Made by a program: the position numbers and the translations under genes. Below, one piece after another: positions 17,771 through 27,176 of a DNA stretch of 64,000 nucleotides (within the stretch, counting starts at the first letter, position 1; each line of letters begins with the position of its first letter). Source of the stretch: Flavobacteriales bacterium (lineage in GTDB: Bacteria; Bacteroidota; Bacteroidia; Flavobacteriales_F; PHOS-HE28); contig JADJQW010000002.1 in NCBI GenBank assembly GCA_016712535.1, positions 1,984,001-2,048,000 on the forward strand, read 5' to 3'. The notes under the pieces were generated by a model. It was not told where the DNA came from. It ran no database searches and was given only the letters and a program-made list of their open reading frames with translations.

Positions 17771-17778
17771 TAGCTTTG
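17771..17778 (+). promoter_or_regulatory. -7 box (TAGCTTTG) of the WG-repeat gene
   Basis: An exact TAnnTTTG match, 6 nt before the ATG at 17785. Confidence 0.55.
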
Positions 17779-17784
17779 CCCGCC

Positions 17785-19937
17785 ATGGGGTTCACTCCTT
17801 CGCGCTCAACGTTCGCGCTGGCGGCAACGCTCACACTGGCGCAAGTGTTCTCGGCACCCGTGGCATCGCCTTTCAGCAATCGGCTGAAGAAGGCCTTCGA
17901 AGCGCTGGAAGTGCATGATTATTTCCTCGCGCGCAAGCTCTTCCGCCAACAGGCCAAGCGCCACCCGGCAGCGGCCTGGTACGGCCTCAGCGTGATCAGC
18001 GGGCGCGCCAACAACCCGTTCCACGACGAGGATTCGTGCTACGCTTTCATCATGCGCGCCGATGCCGCGTTCACCGTGGCGCCCGATAAGGAGCGGGCAC
18101 GCATCGCCAAGGCCGGGGTGAGCCATGCCGTGATCGAAGAGCAGAAGAACCATGCCTTCCGCCTCGGCTGGGAGCGTGCCAAGGGTGCCAACGACATCGC
18201 CGCCTACGAGCGTTACATCAACACCTACACGCAGAGCCCCTTCGTGGCAGAGGCTAAAGCCGTGCGCGATCATCTGGCGTTCCAAGCGGCGCGTGAAGCG
18301 AATCAGCGCAGGCCTACCTCGACTACCTGAACCGCTACCCGCAGGCGCGAGAGGTTTACGAGGCGCGCAGCCGCTACAACGAGGCCGTGTACCGGGAGCG
18401 CACGGCAAGCCGCGACCTCGCTTCATTCCGCGCCTTCCTGATCGAGCACCCCGATAACCCATGGGTGCAGCAGGCCGAGGACGAGGTGTTCCGCCTGAGC
18501 ACGCCCGGCCGCACGATGGAAGAGTACGCGGCATTCATCCGTGAGAATCCGCGCAACCGCAGGGTGAACGATGCCTGGCGCGCCATCTATGAGCAGTACA
18601 CGCGCGACCTCAGCACCGATGCCATCACGCGTTTCCTGCAGAAGTACCCCGACTACCCGTTCGTGGAGGAGCTCGTGGGCGACTACAAGACCGCGAGCCT
18701 TTTCCTGCTGCCGTTCCGCCGGGACAGCCTATGGGGCTATGTCGATGATGATGGCAATGAGCGCATCAAGGCCGATCTGGAATGGGCAGAGCCTTTCGCA
18801 GGCGCGCAAGCCCTGGTGGGCCGCGCCGGACGGACCGGCACCATCAACCGCAGCGGTCGCGTGGTGGTGCCCATCGAGTACGACGAGGTGTCGGACCCGG
18901 TGGAGGGCACCAGCACCGTGGAGCGCAGCGGCCGGGTGGGCGCTGTTGACCGCAACGGCGACCTGGTGGTGCCCATGACCTTCACGGATGTGGGCGAATT
19001 CAGCGGCGGGCTGGCTTACGCGCAGCGCGATGACGCTTACGGCTTCATCAACCCGCGCGGAGAGGTGGTGATCCCGTTCAGCTTCGTTTCGGCGGGTACT
19101 TTCCGGAATGGATTGGCCGTGGTGGAGCAAGAGGAAGGCTTCGGTGTCATCGATGCCAAGGGCGGGGTGGTTGTTCCGGCGGAATACGATTGGATCGAAG
19201 GGTTCGATGGAGCGGTGAGCCGCGCGCGGAAGGATGGCAGGACAGGCCTCATCAGCCCTTTCGGCGATGTGCTTGTCCCGCTGCGCTACGATCACATCGG
19301 ACCTTTCCGCGACGGCCTCGCCTTGGTCGTTGAAGGGAAGCGCTGCGGCTATATCACGCCAACGGGCAGCATAGCGATCCCCCTTGAGTACGAGGCCACC
19401 GACGATGTGGCAGGGTGGGGCGATTTCACGAACGGCCTTGCAGAGGTGCAGAGCGCGGGCAAGCGGTGCCTGATCAACACGCGCAACGAACGCGTGCTGC
19501 CTTGCGTGTTCTCCGATATCGGCCCAGCCACCGGCGCCTTGATCCCTGTCCGCAAGAAGGGTAAATGGGGCTATTCGGACCGGAACGGAAACGTGCTCTT
19601 CGATAACCGCTACGAACAGGCGGGCGAAATGTCGGACGGCATCGCTCGCGTGCGGCAAGGCGCGCTCTTCGGCTTGATCGACAGCACCGGCAAGGAGATC
19701 GTGCCGCCGGGTTTCAGCAACCTTGTTGCAACGGACTTCGGCTTCTGGCTCGCCACCGGCACAGAGGGAACAGGCCTGCTTCGCGCCAACGGAAAGGTGG
19801 CCTTGGCGCTTCGTTACGATGGCGTGAAGCTCATGCGCGACGATATCGCGCGCGTTGAGCGCGATGGCCGCATCGGATACGTGCGCCTCACCGATGGCCG
19901 CGCGATCTGGAAGGAGGAGGGACTGGAGGTGCCGTGA
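17785..19937 (+). pseudogene. WG-repeat secreted protein, split by a one-base frameshift near 18300
   Basis: The first frame (17785-18330) encodes a signal peptide and helical TPR-like repeats, and ends shortly after residues AAREAN. The second frame opens at 18297 and continues the same architecture without a gap: SAQAYLDYLNRYPQAREVY, more helical repeats, then about twelve WG repeats (for example WGYVDDDGNERI, YGFINPRGEVVI, FGVIDAKGGVVV, WGYSDRNGNVLF). One extra base near 18302 would restore one protein of about 717 aa. WG-repeat proteins are probably surface or periplasmic binding scaffolds. A genuine mutation, programmed shift or assembly error cannot be told apart here. Confidence 0.8.
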
Positions 19938-19940
19938 GCG

Positions 19941-22900
19941 TCAGCGCAGCACATTCACGTGCCCGATCAGCTCTTCCGCCTTCGCGCCATCCTCGGCGCG
20001 CGCACGGTAGCGGATCTTCCACACGTAAACGCCATCGGGAACGGGGGCTCCACCTGCCGTGCAATCCCAAGTCTTGTCCGGGTGGTCGAGGCTGGCGATG
20101 CGCTCGCCCCAGCGGTCGAAGATCTCCAGCGTGAAATCGCGCATCGGGCCGTAATACGACGCGCCGAACACATCGTTCTTGCCGTCGTTGTTCGGCGTCA
20201 CGGTATTGGGCACGTGAATGATGGGGCCGCAGATGCCCTCCACCACACGTATGCTCGCCGTGGCATCGATGCAATCGCTGGTGACCTCCACGGTATAAAG
20301 GCCGGCAGACGACACGGTGATGAATGACTCGGTGCTGCCTGTGCTCCATTCGTGCGCGGCATCCGGCAATCCGGTATCAAGCACCAAGGGCGCATCGGGG
20401 CAGAAGGTGCTATCAGTCCCGAGCGTGATCGCGTCGATGAAGTCGAGCACGGTCACCGGTACCTCGTCGGACGCCGAGCAGCCCTGGAGCGCGAGCGTGA
20501 CCGAATAAGTGCCGCTGCTGCTCACGGTGATCGTATCGCCGGTGGCGCCGGTGCTCCACTGCACGCTTGCCGAAGATGGCGGAACGGAGAGTCGGATGCT
20601 GTCTCCTTCACAGAGCGTGATCGGTGCCCCGAGCTCAGGAGCACCAAGCGGCACAAAAGCCACCACCACGGTATCGGTGGCCACGCAGGCGGCCTGCGTC
20701 ACGTTCACCCAATAGGTGCCGGCGCTGCTTGCGCTGATGCTTGCGGTCACAGCGCCATTGCTCCATTCGTATTGTCCGACGATGTTGGCCGCGAGCGTGG
20801 CGCTCTCGCCGGGGCAGAGCAACTGATCATCGCCGAGATCGAGCCCGACAGGGTCGAAGACGCTCACGTTGATCGCGTCGCTCGCCGTGCATCCGTTCAG
20901 GTCCACGCTCACGGTGTAGGTGCCGGCCGCATTCACCGAGATGGTGGACGTGCTCGCACCCGTGCTCCATGCGTAGGCGGCATTCGGCTGGGCAGCAGAG
21001 AGCGTGAGGCTTGCTCCTGAGCAAAGCGTGGTGTCATTTCCTAAGTTGACGACGGGCGCAGGCAGCGCGATCACGTTCGCGGAATCATCTTCAGAGCAAC
21101 CCGTCACCGTCACGGTCACGCTCACTGGTCCCTCGCCATAGAGCGTGTAGGTGGGAGCCGTGCTGCCGTCCTGCCAGAGGTAGCTGGCGTTCGGCGTGGT
21201 GGCATCGAAGGTGGCCGCCGCACCCGGGCAGATGGACTGGTCAGGACCGATATCGAACACCGGCAAGGGCAGGAAGGTGACGGTCACGTCATCGCTCGCG
21301 CTGCACAAGCCAACGGTAGCGGTGACGCTATAGGTTCCGCTATCCGTCACGTCAAGGGTCGGCGTCGTTGCGCCCGTGCTCCATGCATACGTCGCATTGG
21401 GCAGGCTGGCATCCAGCAGGACGGTCTCTCCATCGCACGCTGAGATGGCCGGGCCCAATTCAATGGCGCCGGGGTCGAGCACCACCACGTCTACGGTATC
21501 CGATTCCACGCACGTTCCTTGGGTGATCTGCACCCAATAGCTTCCCGAGGCATTCACGGTGATCGTGGGCGCATTGCTGCCGGTGCTCCACAGATAGATG
21601 GCCCCGGCGATGCCCGGGTCGAAGGTGGCTTGGTCGCCTGCGCAGAGGCTCTGGTCAGGACCCAGATCGAATGCCTGTGGCACGGTGAAGGCCACATCGA
21701 CGGCGTCCGTGGCCGTGCAGCCATTGAGGTCCACCACCACGCTGTAGCTGCCGCTTGCTTGCACCGTGATGCTCGAGCTGCTCTCTCCCGTGCTCCATTG
21801 ATAGCTCGCCCCGGGCCAGGTCGCATCAAGGATCAAGGATTCGCCATCGCAGAGCTGCTGGTCGGGTGGCAACTGCACTTGGGGCATGGGGAGCACCGCG
21901 ATGAGCACGGTATCGCTCACGCTGCACAGGCCTTGCGTGGCCTGCACCCAATAGGTGCCGGATGTGCTGGCGGTGATCGCCTCACTGGTGGCGCCAGTGC
22001 TCCAGAGGTAATTCGCGCCGGGCAGTGCAGCGCTCAGGATCGCCGACTCCCCATCGCAGAGCACCAGGTCCGGGCCCAGGTCGATCGCATCAGCCGTGGC
22101 TTCCACGATCGTGATCTGATCGGAGTAAGTGCATCCCGCCAGGTTCGTGAGGGTGACGCTGTACGCACCGCCAGTGGTCACCACGATGGATGAGGTGATG
22201 GCACCGGTGCTCCACGCGTAGCCCGCACCGGCCAACGATGCATCGAGGGTGACGGCATCGCCGGTGCAGATGGTCTGATCCGGGCCGAGGTCGATCACCG
22301 GCAAGGGCTGGGCGGTCACTTGAATGGCGTCTGAGACAGCACAGGTGCCTTGCGAAACCGTGACATCGTAATTGCCGGTGCTGGAAACGGTGATGGTGGG
22401 GGTGATCTCACCGGTGCTCCAGAGGTAGGCCGTTGCGCCCGGCGTAGTGGCATCCAGCAGGACCTGATCGCCTTGACAGATATCGGCATCCGGCCCGAGG
22501 TTCACTGGGAGCGGCGCTTGCACGGCCACGTTGATGGCATCCGTGGCCACGCAGCCATTCGCATCGGTTAGCTGCACGCTCACCACGCCAGCGCTTTGCG
22601 CCGTGTAGCTCGCGGCCGTGCTTCCATCGTGCCATAGGTAGCTGGCACCGGGCTGCGCCACATCCAGCAGCACCTGATCGCCGGGGCATAGCGTGAGGTC
22701 GGTTCCAAGATCCACTTGCGCGGCGGGGAATGCGCCGATGATGATCGCATCGCTCGCGCTGCAGCCATTGGCCGTCACCGTCACATCGTAGTTGCCCGGT
22801 CCCACCGTGATGCTCGGTGTCACACCGCCCGTGCTCCAAGCGTAGGTGCCGCCGGCTACCGTTGCATCCAAGGTGGCGTTTAGTCCGGGGCAAAGGCTGA

Positions 22901-24722
22901 GGTCGGGGCCGAGATCCACGAGTGGCAGGGGAGTTACCGTGAGCAGCACGCTATCGCGCACGGTGCAGCCGTTGGTGGTCACGTCGAGCCAGTAGATGCC
23001 TGCGTTGCCGGTGGTGATGGAATTCGCCGCGGATCCCGAGCTCCATTCATAGCTCGCTCCAGCCACGGTCGCGCTGAAGGTGGCGACATCGCCCGCGCAG
23101 ATCGTCTGGTCAGGGCCGAGCGTGAACACGGGCAGGCTGAAGTTCACGAGGTCCAAGGCATCGCTCGCGCTGCACCCGTTCACCGTGACATCAACGCTGT
23201 AGGTGCCGGGCGCGCTCACCGTGATCGAAGGCGAACCGGAACCGTTGCTCCATGCATAAGCAGCGCCGGGTAATGTCGCATCCAGCGTGATGCTCGTTCC
23301 GGGGCAAACGGTCTGATCCGGTCCCAGATCCACCACGGGCAGCGGGATCACCACCAGGTCCATCGCATCGGAGGCGGAGCAGTTGTTCAGCGTCACCGTT
23401 ACCGAATACGTTCCGGTTGATGCGGCCGTGAGCGTTGCGCCGGCCGATCCATCATTCCACAGATAGGTGGCGCCGGGCTCCGTGGCATCGAGCAGCACTT
23501 GCTGGCCCGCGCAGATCTGCTGGTCGGGACCGAGGTTCACCACCGGCAACGGATTGTAGTCCACCACCACTTCGTCGTAGGCCGAGCATCCGTTCACGGT
23601 GACCGTGACGCCGTAGATGCCATTGGCATTCACGCCGTGCGTGGCCCCGCTGCTGCCATCCATCCAGCTGTAGGTGGCGCCAGGCGTCGTGGCATCCACC
23701 ACGGCTAAGTCGCCTGTGCACAATTGCAGGTCGGGGCCCAGGTCGAAGACCGGCAATGGGTTGTAGCCAATGGTGATGGCGTCAGTGGCCGTGCAGTTGT
23801 TGGCGGTGACCGTGACGCTGTAGTTCCCGGCGCTGCTCACCGTGTAGGTGGGATCGGTGCTCCCATCCTGCCAGAGATAGCTTCCTCCGGGCACGGTGGC
23901 ATCGAGCACGAGGGTCTCGCCATCGCATAGTGTGACGTTCGGTCCAAGATCGAAGGCGGGGAGCGGTGTCACGAAGACCTCGACATCGTCGCTGAGGGTC
24001 ACCGTGGCGCTGAGGCTCACGTCATCGAACCCGAAGTCGTTGCCGATGCCGTGTCCGCTGCTCACTTGCACGCAGAAATCGGCGCTCGTGACGCCAGCAG
24101 GAGCGGTCCAAGTGGTGCTGAATTGCTGCCAAACGCCTTGCTGGCTGGGCAGCTGCATGTCATCCCCGGTCCAGCTGCCATTCACGAACACGGCGAGGAT
24201 CGGCGGGCCTTGCGTGGCCAGTGACATCGCTCGGAAGCTGATGGTGTAGGTCTGGCCGGGGCACACCGGATGGGTCTGGCACCAGAAGCGGAAGCCCGGG
24301 TGCATCCAGCCCGCGTTCACCATCAGGAAGGATCCATTGCCCGTGCCTTGCCACTGGTTGTGCAAGAGGTTGGCGTTGCTGCCGATCCAGTAATTGCCAT
24401 CCGTGGTGAGCGGCTGGGCATAGTTGAACATGCTGGTGAATCCCGTATTGCCGCTGCTGAAATTGGGATTCACCGCGAGGTTTCCCGTGGGGTAGCTCAC
24501 CGTGCAGGTGTACACCCCGGCGGCGCCTACCGTGGTGTTCTGCGTCGCGTCACCATTGCTCCAGCTGTAGGTCGGGAAGCCGGGCGGGCCGTTGAGCTGC
24601 ACCGTTTCACCCTGGCAGATGGTCTCATCGGGACCCAGCACGATGGAGCAGGCCGGTGGCTGAGCCAGCAGCGGGCATGCTGAGGCGATCAGCGCCAGTG
24701 CGATGGTTATCCTGCTGATCAT
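19941..24722 (-). CDS. Giant repeat adhesin with gliding-motility-type C-terminal (T9SS type B) domain
   Basis: The protein has 1593 aa. The signal peptide (MISRITIALALIASACPLLAQ) is followed by one Ig-like repeat, then a beta-jelly-roll-like module from NLAVNPNFSSGNTGF (about residues 85-230). Eighteen tandem repeats of about 69 aa follow, each with the pattern LGPD-C-G, LDA, Y-WSTG, G-Y-V-VT and a second Cys before SDA. The last ~90 residues (VPNTVTPNNDGKNDVF, then FDRWGERI and PDGVYVWKIRYR) are the gliding-motility-associated CHU_C-type domain used for T9SS type B export. It is therefore a cell-surface adhesin-like protein. The ORF extends upstream, but the signal peptide fixes the start. 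Confidence 0.92.
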   Translation of the reverse strand: MISRITIALALIASACPLLAQPPACSIVLGPDETICQGETVQLNGPPGFPTYSWSNGDATQNTTVGAAGVYTCTVSYPTGNLAVNPNFSSGNTGFTSMFNYAQPLTTDGNYWIGSNANLLHNQWQGTGNGSFLMVNAGWMHPGFRFWCQTHPVCPGQTYTISFRAMSLATQGPPILAVFVNGSWTGDDMQLPSQQGVWQQFSTTWTAPAGVTSADFCVQVSSGHGIGNDFGFDDVSLSATVTLSDDVEVFVTPLPAFDLGPNVTLCDGETLVLDATVPGGSYLWQDGSTDPTYTVSSAGNYSVTVTANNCTATDAITIGYNPLPVFDLGPDLQLCTGDLAVVDATTPGATYSWMDGSSGATHGVNANGIYGVTVTVNGCSAYDEVVVDYNPLPVVNLGPDQQICAGQQVLLDATEPGATYLWNDGSAGATLTAASTGTYSVTVTLNNCSASDAMDLVVIPLPVVDLGPDQTVCPGTSITLDATLPGAAYAWSNGSGSPSITVSAPGTYSVDVTVNGCSASDALDLVNFSLPVFTLGPDQTICAGDVATFSATVAGASYEWSSGSAANSITTGNAGIYWLDVTTNGCTVRDSVLLTVTPLPLVDLGPDLSLCPGLNATLDATVAGGTYAWSTGGVTPSITVGPGNYDVTVTANGCSASDAIIIGAFPAAQVDLGTDLTLCPGDQVLLDVAQPGASYLWHDGSTAASYTAQSAGVVSVQLTDANGCVATDAINVAVQAPLPVNLGPDADICQGDQVLLDATTPGATAYLWSTGEITPTITVSSTGNYDVTVSQGTCAVSDAIQVTAQPLPVIDLGPDQTICTGDAVTLDASLAGAGYAWSTGAITSSIVVTTGGAYSVTLTNLAGCTYSDQITIVEATADAIDLGPDLVLCDGESAILSAALPGANYLWSTGATSEAITASTSGTYWVQATQGLCSVSDTVLIAVLPMPQVQLPPDQQLCDGESLILDATWPGASYQWSTGESSSSITVQASGSYSVVVDLNGCTATDAVDVAFTVPQAFDLGPDQSLCAGDQATFDPGIAGAIYLWSTGSNAPTITVNASGSYWVQITQGTCVESDTVDVVVLDPGAIELGPAISACDGETVLLDASLPNATYAWSTGATTPTLDVTDSGTYSVTATVGLCSASDDVTVTFLPLPVFDIGPDQSICPGAAATFDATTPNASYLWQDGSTAPTYTLYGEGPVSVTVTVTGCSEDDSANVIALPAPVVNLGNDTTLCSGASLTLSAAQPNAAYAWSTGASTSTISVNAAGTYTVSVDLNGCTASDAINVSVFDPVGLDLGDDQLLCPGESATLAANIVGQYEWSNGAVTASISASSAGTYWVNVTQAACVATDTVVVAFVPLGAPELGAPITLCEGDSIRLSVPPSSASVQWSTGATGDTITVSSSGTYSVTLALQGCSASDEVPVTVLDFIDAITLGTDSTFCPDAPLVLDTGLPDAAHEWSTGSTESFITVSSAGLYTVEVTSDCIDATASIRVVEGICGPIIHVPNTVTPNNDGKNDVFGASYYGPMRDFTLEIFDRWGERIASLDHPDKTWDCTAGGAPVPDGVYVWKIRYRARAEDGAKAEELIGHVNVLR
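20210..24010 (-). repeat. Eighteen tandem ~207-bp coding repeats (Ig-like/PKD-like modules)
   Basis: Inside the adhesin gene, 18 units of about 69 codons are arranged head to tail. They are diverged at DNA level but keep two cysteines and the WSTG/WxDG turn in nearly every unit. Boundaries are approximate. Confidence 0.85.
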
Positions 24723-24799
24723 CCGAAGGTTCAGGCGGGCGGCCGATGGCAAAGGTCGGGCCGACGGGGCAACTGTCAATGGGGCTTGGCGGGCAGCTG

Positions 24800-25444
24800 T
24801 CAACGGGCGATGAACACCCTGTTGACGCCTTCGAGCCGCAATTCGTCCACCGAGCCGAAAACCCTTTTCAGATTGGCGAGCACCTTGTCGCACCGCGCCC
24901 CGCTCGGGGCGTCGTAATCCACGGTGTTGAAGCACAGGGTGCCGGAGCATCGGTCGCGCAGGGCGTGGGCGAAGCCGAGCGTGTCCGCACCGCGGGCCAG
25001 GTCCAGGTCATTGAAGAGGTCCACCACCACCAGGTCGAACCGCTGCTTGAGCGCATGCGCCTGCAGGATCGCATCACCTTCGATCACCGTGAGCGCTGAC
25101 CATGACCGAAGTCCGAAATGCCGCTCGGCCACCGAGATCATGGCCGGGTCGATCTCCACAGCGGTAATGGGGCAGGAGAGCCCCCATTCACCCCGCAGGA
25201 TGCTCGGCACGCTCCCCGCACCAAGCCCTAGGAGCAGCACCTCTCCCGGCGGTGCTCCCTGCACGCCTAGCCCGGTGAACACGGCTTTCCACACCCGATG
25301 CAAGCTCCCGAACGATTGGTTGCCCTGCGCGCTGTTCAGCACCAGGCGGCCCTCTTCGTAGCGGGCCTCCAACGGGCCGAACGCACCGGTGATGCGCTCC
25401 ACCGGAACTGGCCAGATGTAACTCAGCAGACGTTGGAACTTCAC
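24800..25444 (-). CDS. Spermidine synthase-like methyltransferase-fold protein
   Basis: The protein has 214 aa. The fold is that of spermidine synthase/SAM methyltransferases: GEVLLLGLGAGSVPSIL (motif I, about residues 70-85), ITAVEIDPAMISVAERHFGL with the acidic ribose-binding Glu, and LVVVDLFNDLD. The N-terminal PVERITGAFGPLEARYEEGRL is the spermidine-synthase beta-hairpin region. It may not make polyamines, since many such proteins are of unknown function. The start is ambiguous: GTG 25444 lies 4 nt after a CACCTTTG box, while ATGs at 25465 and 25483 would overlap the divergent promoter or gene. Confidence 0.75.
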   Translation of the reverse strand: MKFQRLLSYIWPVPVERITGAFGPLEARYEEGRLVLNSAQGNQSFGSLHRVWKAVFTGLGVQGAPPGEVLLLGLGAGSVPSILRGEWGLSCPITAVEIDPAMISVAERHFGLRSWSALTVIEGDAILQAHALKQRFDLVVVDLFNDLDLARGADTLGFAHALRDRCSGTLCFNTVDYDAPSGARCDKVLANLKRVFGSVDELRLEGVNRVFIAR

Positions 25445-25448
25445 CGGG

Positions 25449-25456
25449 CAAAGGTG
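25449..25456 (-). promoter_or_regulatory. -7-like box (CACCTTTG) of spermidine-synthase-like gene
   Basis: A one-mismatch TAnnTTTG element, 4 nt before the GTG start, facing another box 7 nt away. Confidence 0.45.
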
Positions 25457-25462
25457 CGCCAC

Positions 25463-25470
25463 CATCTTTG
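25463..25470 (+). promoter_or_regulatory. -7-like box (CATCTTTG) of the divergent secreted-protein gene
   Basis: A one-mismatch TAnnTTTG element, 4 nt before the ATG at 25475. The -33 region must lie inside the opposite gene. Confidence 0.45.
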
Positions 25471-25474
25471 CGTC

Positions 25475-25798
25475 ATGCGCCACCTCATCCTGTCAACCGT
25501 GTTCGTGCTGATCGCCGCAGCCCTTTCCGGGCAAGTGGTGCACGATTACGCTTCCGTGGAATTCTCGCCGGGCATCCGCAAGCTCGGGGTCTTCGGCACC
25601 GGCATCCCGGCAAAGGTCACCGACCTGAAAGCGATCAACATGAGCAAGCGCGACCTCGACATGCTCAACTTCTTCCAAGAGGTTCAGGAACTGGAAAAGC
25701 AGGGCTGGGAGGTCACCGGCCAGGATGTGGTGGCGCTGGACAAAGGCGTGCACATGTATGTGTGGACCTTGCGGCGGCCGAAAGCGGCCAACCCCTGA
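25475..25798 (+). CDS. Small secreted protein of unknown function
   Basis: The protein has 107 aa with a signal peptide (MRHLILSTVFVLIAAALSGQ). The mature part contains VTDLKAINMSKRDLDMLNF and ends with a strand-rich segment (WEVTGQDVVALDKGVHMYVWTL). No known domain is recognised; similar short proteins occur in Flavobacteriales. It is transcribed divergently from the spermidine-synthase-like gene with a 30-bp gap between start codons, and 47 bp upstream of folD on the same strand. Confidence 0.7.
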   Translation: MRHLILSTVFVLIAAALSGQVVHDYASVEFSPGIRKLGVFGTGIPAKVTDLKAINMSKRDLDMLNFFQEVQELEKQGWEVTGQDVVALDKGVHMYVWTLRRPKAANP

Positions 25799-25844
25799 GA
25801 ATCTGCGCAGTCAGCCGAATCGAGTGATTCCGTAGCCTTGTGGC

Positions 25845-26732
25845 ATGAGTGAAGTGGCCACCTACCAACTGCTCGATGGCCGTGCCTGCTCCGATGCGCT
25901 GAAGCAGCGGATCGCGCAAGAAGCCGCGGAAGTGCTGGCCAAGCGAGGCCGTGCGCCGCATCTGGCGGCCGTGCTCGTGGGCGATGATGGCGCGAGCCGC
26001 ACTTATGTGGAAGCGAAGGTGAAGGCTTGTGAAGCGGTGGGCTTCAAGAGCTCCTTGATCCGCCTGCCGGCATCCACCACGCAGCAGGAACTCATCAAGC
26101 AGGTGCAGGCGCTCAACGCCGACGCTGATCTCGACGGCTTCATCGTGCAGCTGCCCTTGCCTGATCACCTCGATGCCGATGCGGTCACCCTGGCGATCGA
26201 CCCCGCCAAGGATGTCGACGGTTTCCACCCGGTGAGCCTGGGCAACATGGTGCTGGGGCACGAGGGTTTCCTGCCCGCCACGCCCAGCGGCATCGTGGAG
26301 CTGCTGCGCCATTACCGCATCGCCACCAGCGGCAAGCACTGCGTGGTGGTGGGCCGCAGCAACATCGTGGGCACGCCCATGAGCATCCTCATGAGCCGCA
26401 ACAGCGATCCCGGCAATTGCACGGTGACCCTGGCGCACAGCCGCACGCGCGACTTGGCCGCCGTGACGCGCGAGGCCGATATCCTCATCGTGGCTGCGGG
26501 CAAACCGGGGCTCATCGGTGCGGCCATGGTGAAGCAAGGCGCCGTGGTGGTCGATGTCGGCATCCACCGCGTCGACGACCCTTCGCGCAAGAGCGGATTC
26601 CGGCTCTTGGGCGATGTGCGTTTCGAGGAAGTGGCGCCCAAGTGCGCGTGGATCACGCCCGTGCCCGGCGGCGTGGGGCCCATGACCATCGCCAGCCTGC
26701 TGCTCAACACGCTCAAGGCGGCGAAGCGCTGA
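25845..26732 (+). CDS. folD: Bifunctional methylenetetrahydrofolate dehydrogenase/cyclohydrolase
   Basis: The protein has 295 aa. It interconverts 5,10-methylene-, methenyl- and 10-formyl-THF using NADP+. The catalytic YVEAKVKACEAVGF segment with the active-site Lys (about residues 54-67), DGFIVQLPLP and PAKDVDGFHPVSLG are all present. The cofactor domain has VVVGRSNIVGTPMSILM, and the C-terminus has TPVPGGVGPMTIASLL. It is complete and cytoplasmic. It supplies one-carbon units for purine and formyl-Met synthesis. Confidence 0.97.
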   Translation: MSEVATYQLLDGRACSDALKQRIAQEAAEVLAKRGRAPHLAAVLVGDDGASRTYVEAKVKACEAVGFKSSLIRLPASTTQQELIKQVQALNADADLDGFIVQLPLPDHLDADAVTLAIDPAKDVDGFHPVSLGNMVLGHEGFLPATPSGIVELLRHYRIATSGKHCVVVGRSNIVGTPMSILMSRNSDPGNCTVTLAHSRTRDLAAVTREADILIVAAGKPGLIGAAMVKQGAVVVDVGIHRVDDPSRKSGFRLLGDVRFEEVAPKCAWITPVPGGVGPMTIASLLLNTLKAAKR

Positions 26733-26767
26733 AATCGACTGTCATTGCGCCGTGGCACCGGTCCCGG

Positions 26768-26775
26768 TACATTCG
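26768..26775 (+). promoter_or_regulatory. -7 box (TACATTCG) before small membrane protein
   Basis: A TAnnTTCG variant, 5 nt before the ATG at 26781. Confidence 0.5.
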
Positions 26776-26780
26776 CCACC

Positions 26781-27155
26781 ATGCGCAGGCATCTCTGGAA
26801 GATCGCAGCCGTCTTGGCCATCGTGCTGGCAGTTGCAGGGTATTTCCGCTATTGGTGGGTGTTCGGCACGGGCGTGAAGGCCGGTGAGCTGAACTACGTC
26901 GTCCACAAGGGCGTGCTCTTCAAGACCTACGAGGGCAAGATGATCCAGACCGGCATCCGCAGCCAGGCAGGCACCTTGCAGAGCTTCGAGTTCCTGTTCT
27001 CGGTGGAGCACGACGCCGTGGCGCAGCAACTCATGGCCAACAGCGGCAAGCAATTCAACCTGCACTACCGGGAGTACCTCGCGGCCCTGCCCTGGCGCGG
27101 CCACAGCAAGTACGTGGTGGACAGCATCGTGAGCATGCAGGAGGTGAATCGCTGA
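26781..27155 (+). CDS. Membrane-anchored protein of unknown function
   Basis: The protein has 124 aa. One N-terminal membrane anchor (LWKIAAVLAIVLAVAGYFRYW) is followed by a small extracytoplasmic domain with GVKAGELNYVVHKGVLFKTYEGKM and FEFLFSVEHD. This resembles a conserved short Bacteroidota family with no known activity. An upstream in-frame ATG at 26745 would add residues lacking similarity, and the TACATTCG box supports 26781. Confidence 0.7.
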   Translation: MRRHLWKIAAVLAIVLAVAGYFRYWWVFGTGVKAGELNYVVHKGVLFKTYEGKMIQTGIRSQAGTLQSFEFLFSVEHDAVAQQLMANSGKQFNLHYREYLAALPWRGHSKYVVDSIVSMQEVNR

Positions 27156-27176
27156 CCCACCACAGACACCAAGAGC

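Noticed and set aside
19941..24722. Possible CRISPR-like array
   Set aside because: The periodicity is about 207 bp and is conserved at the protein level only; there are no short identical repeats with unique spacers.
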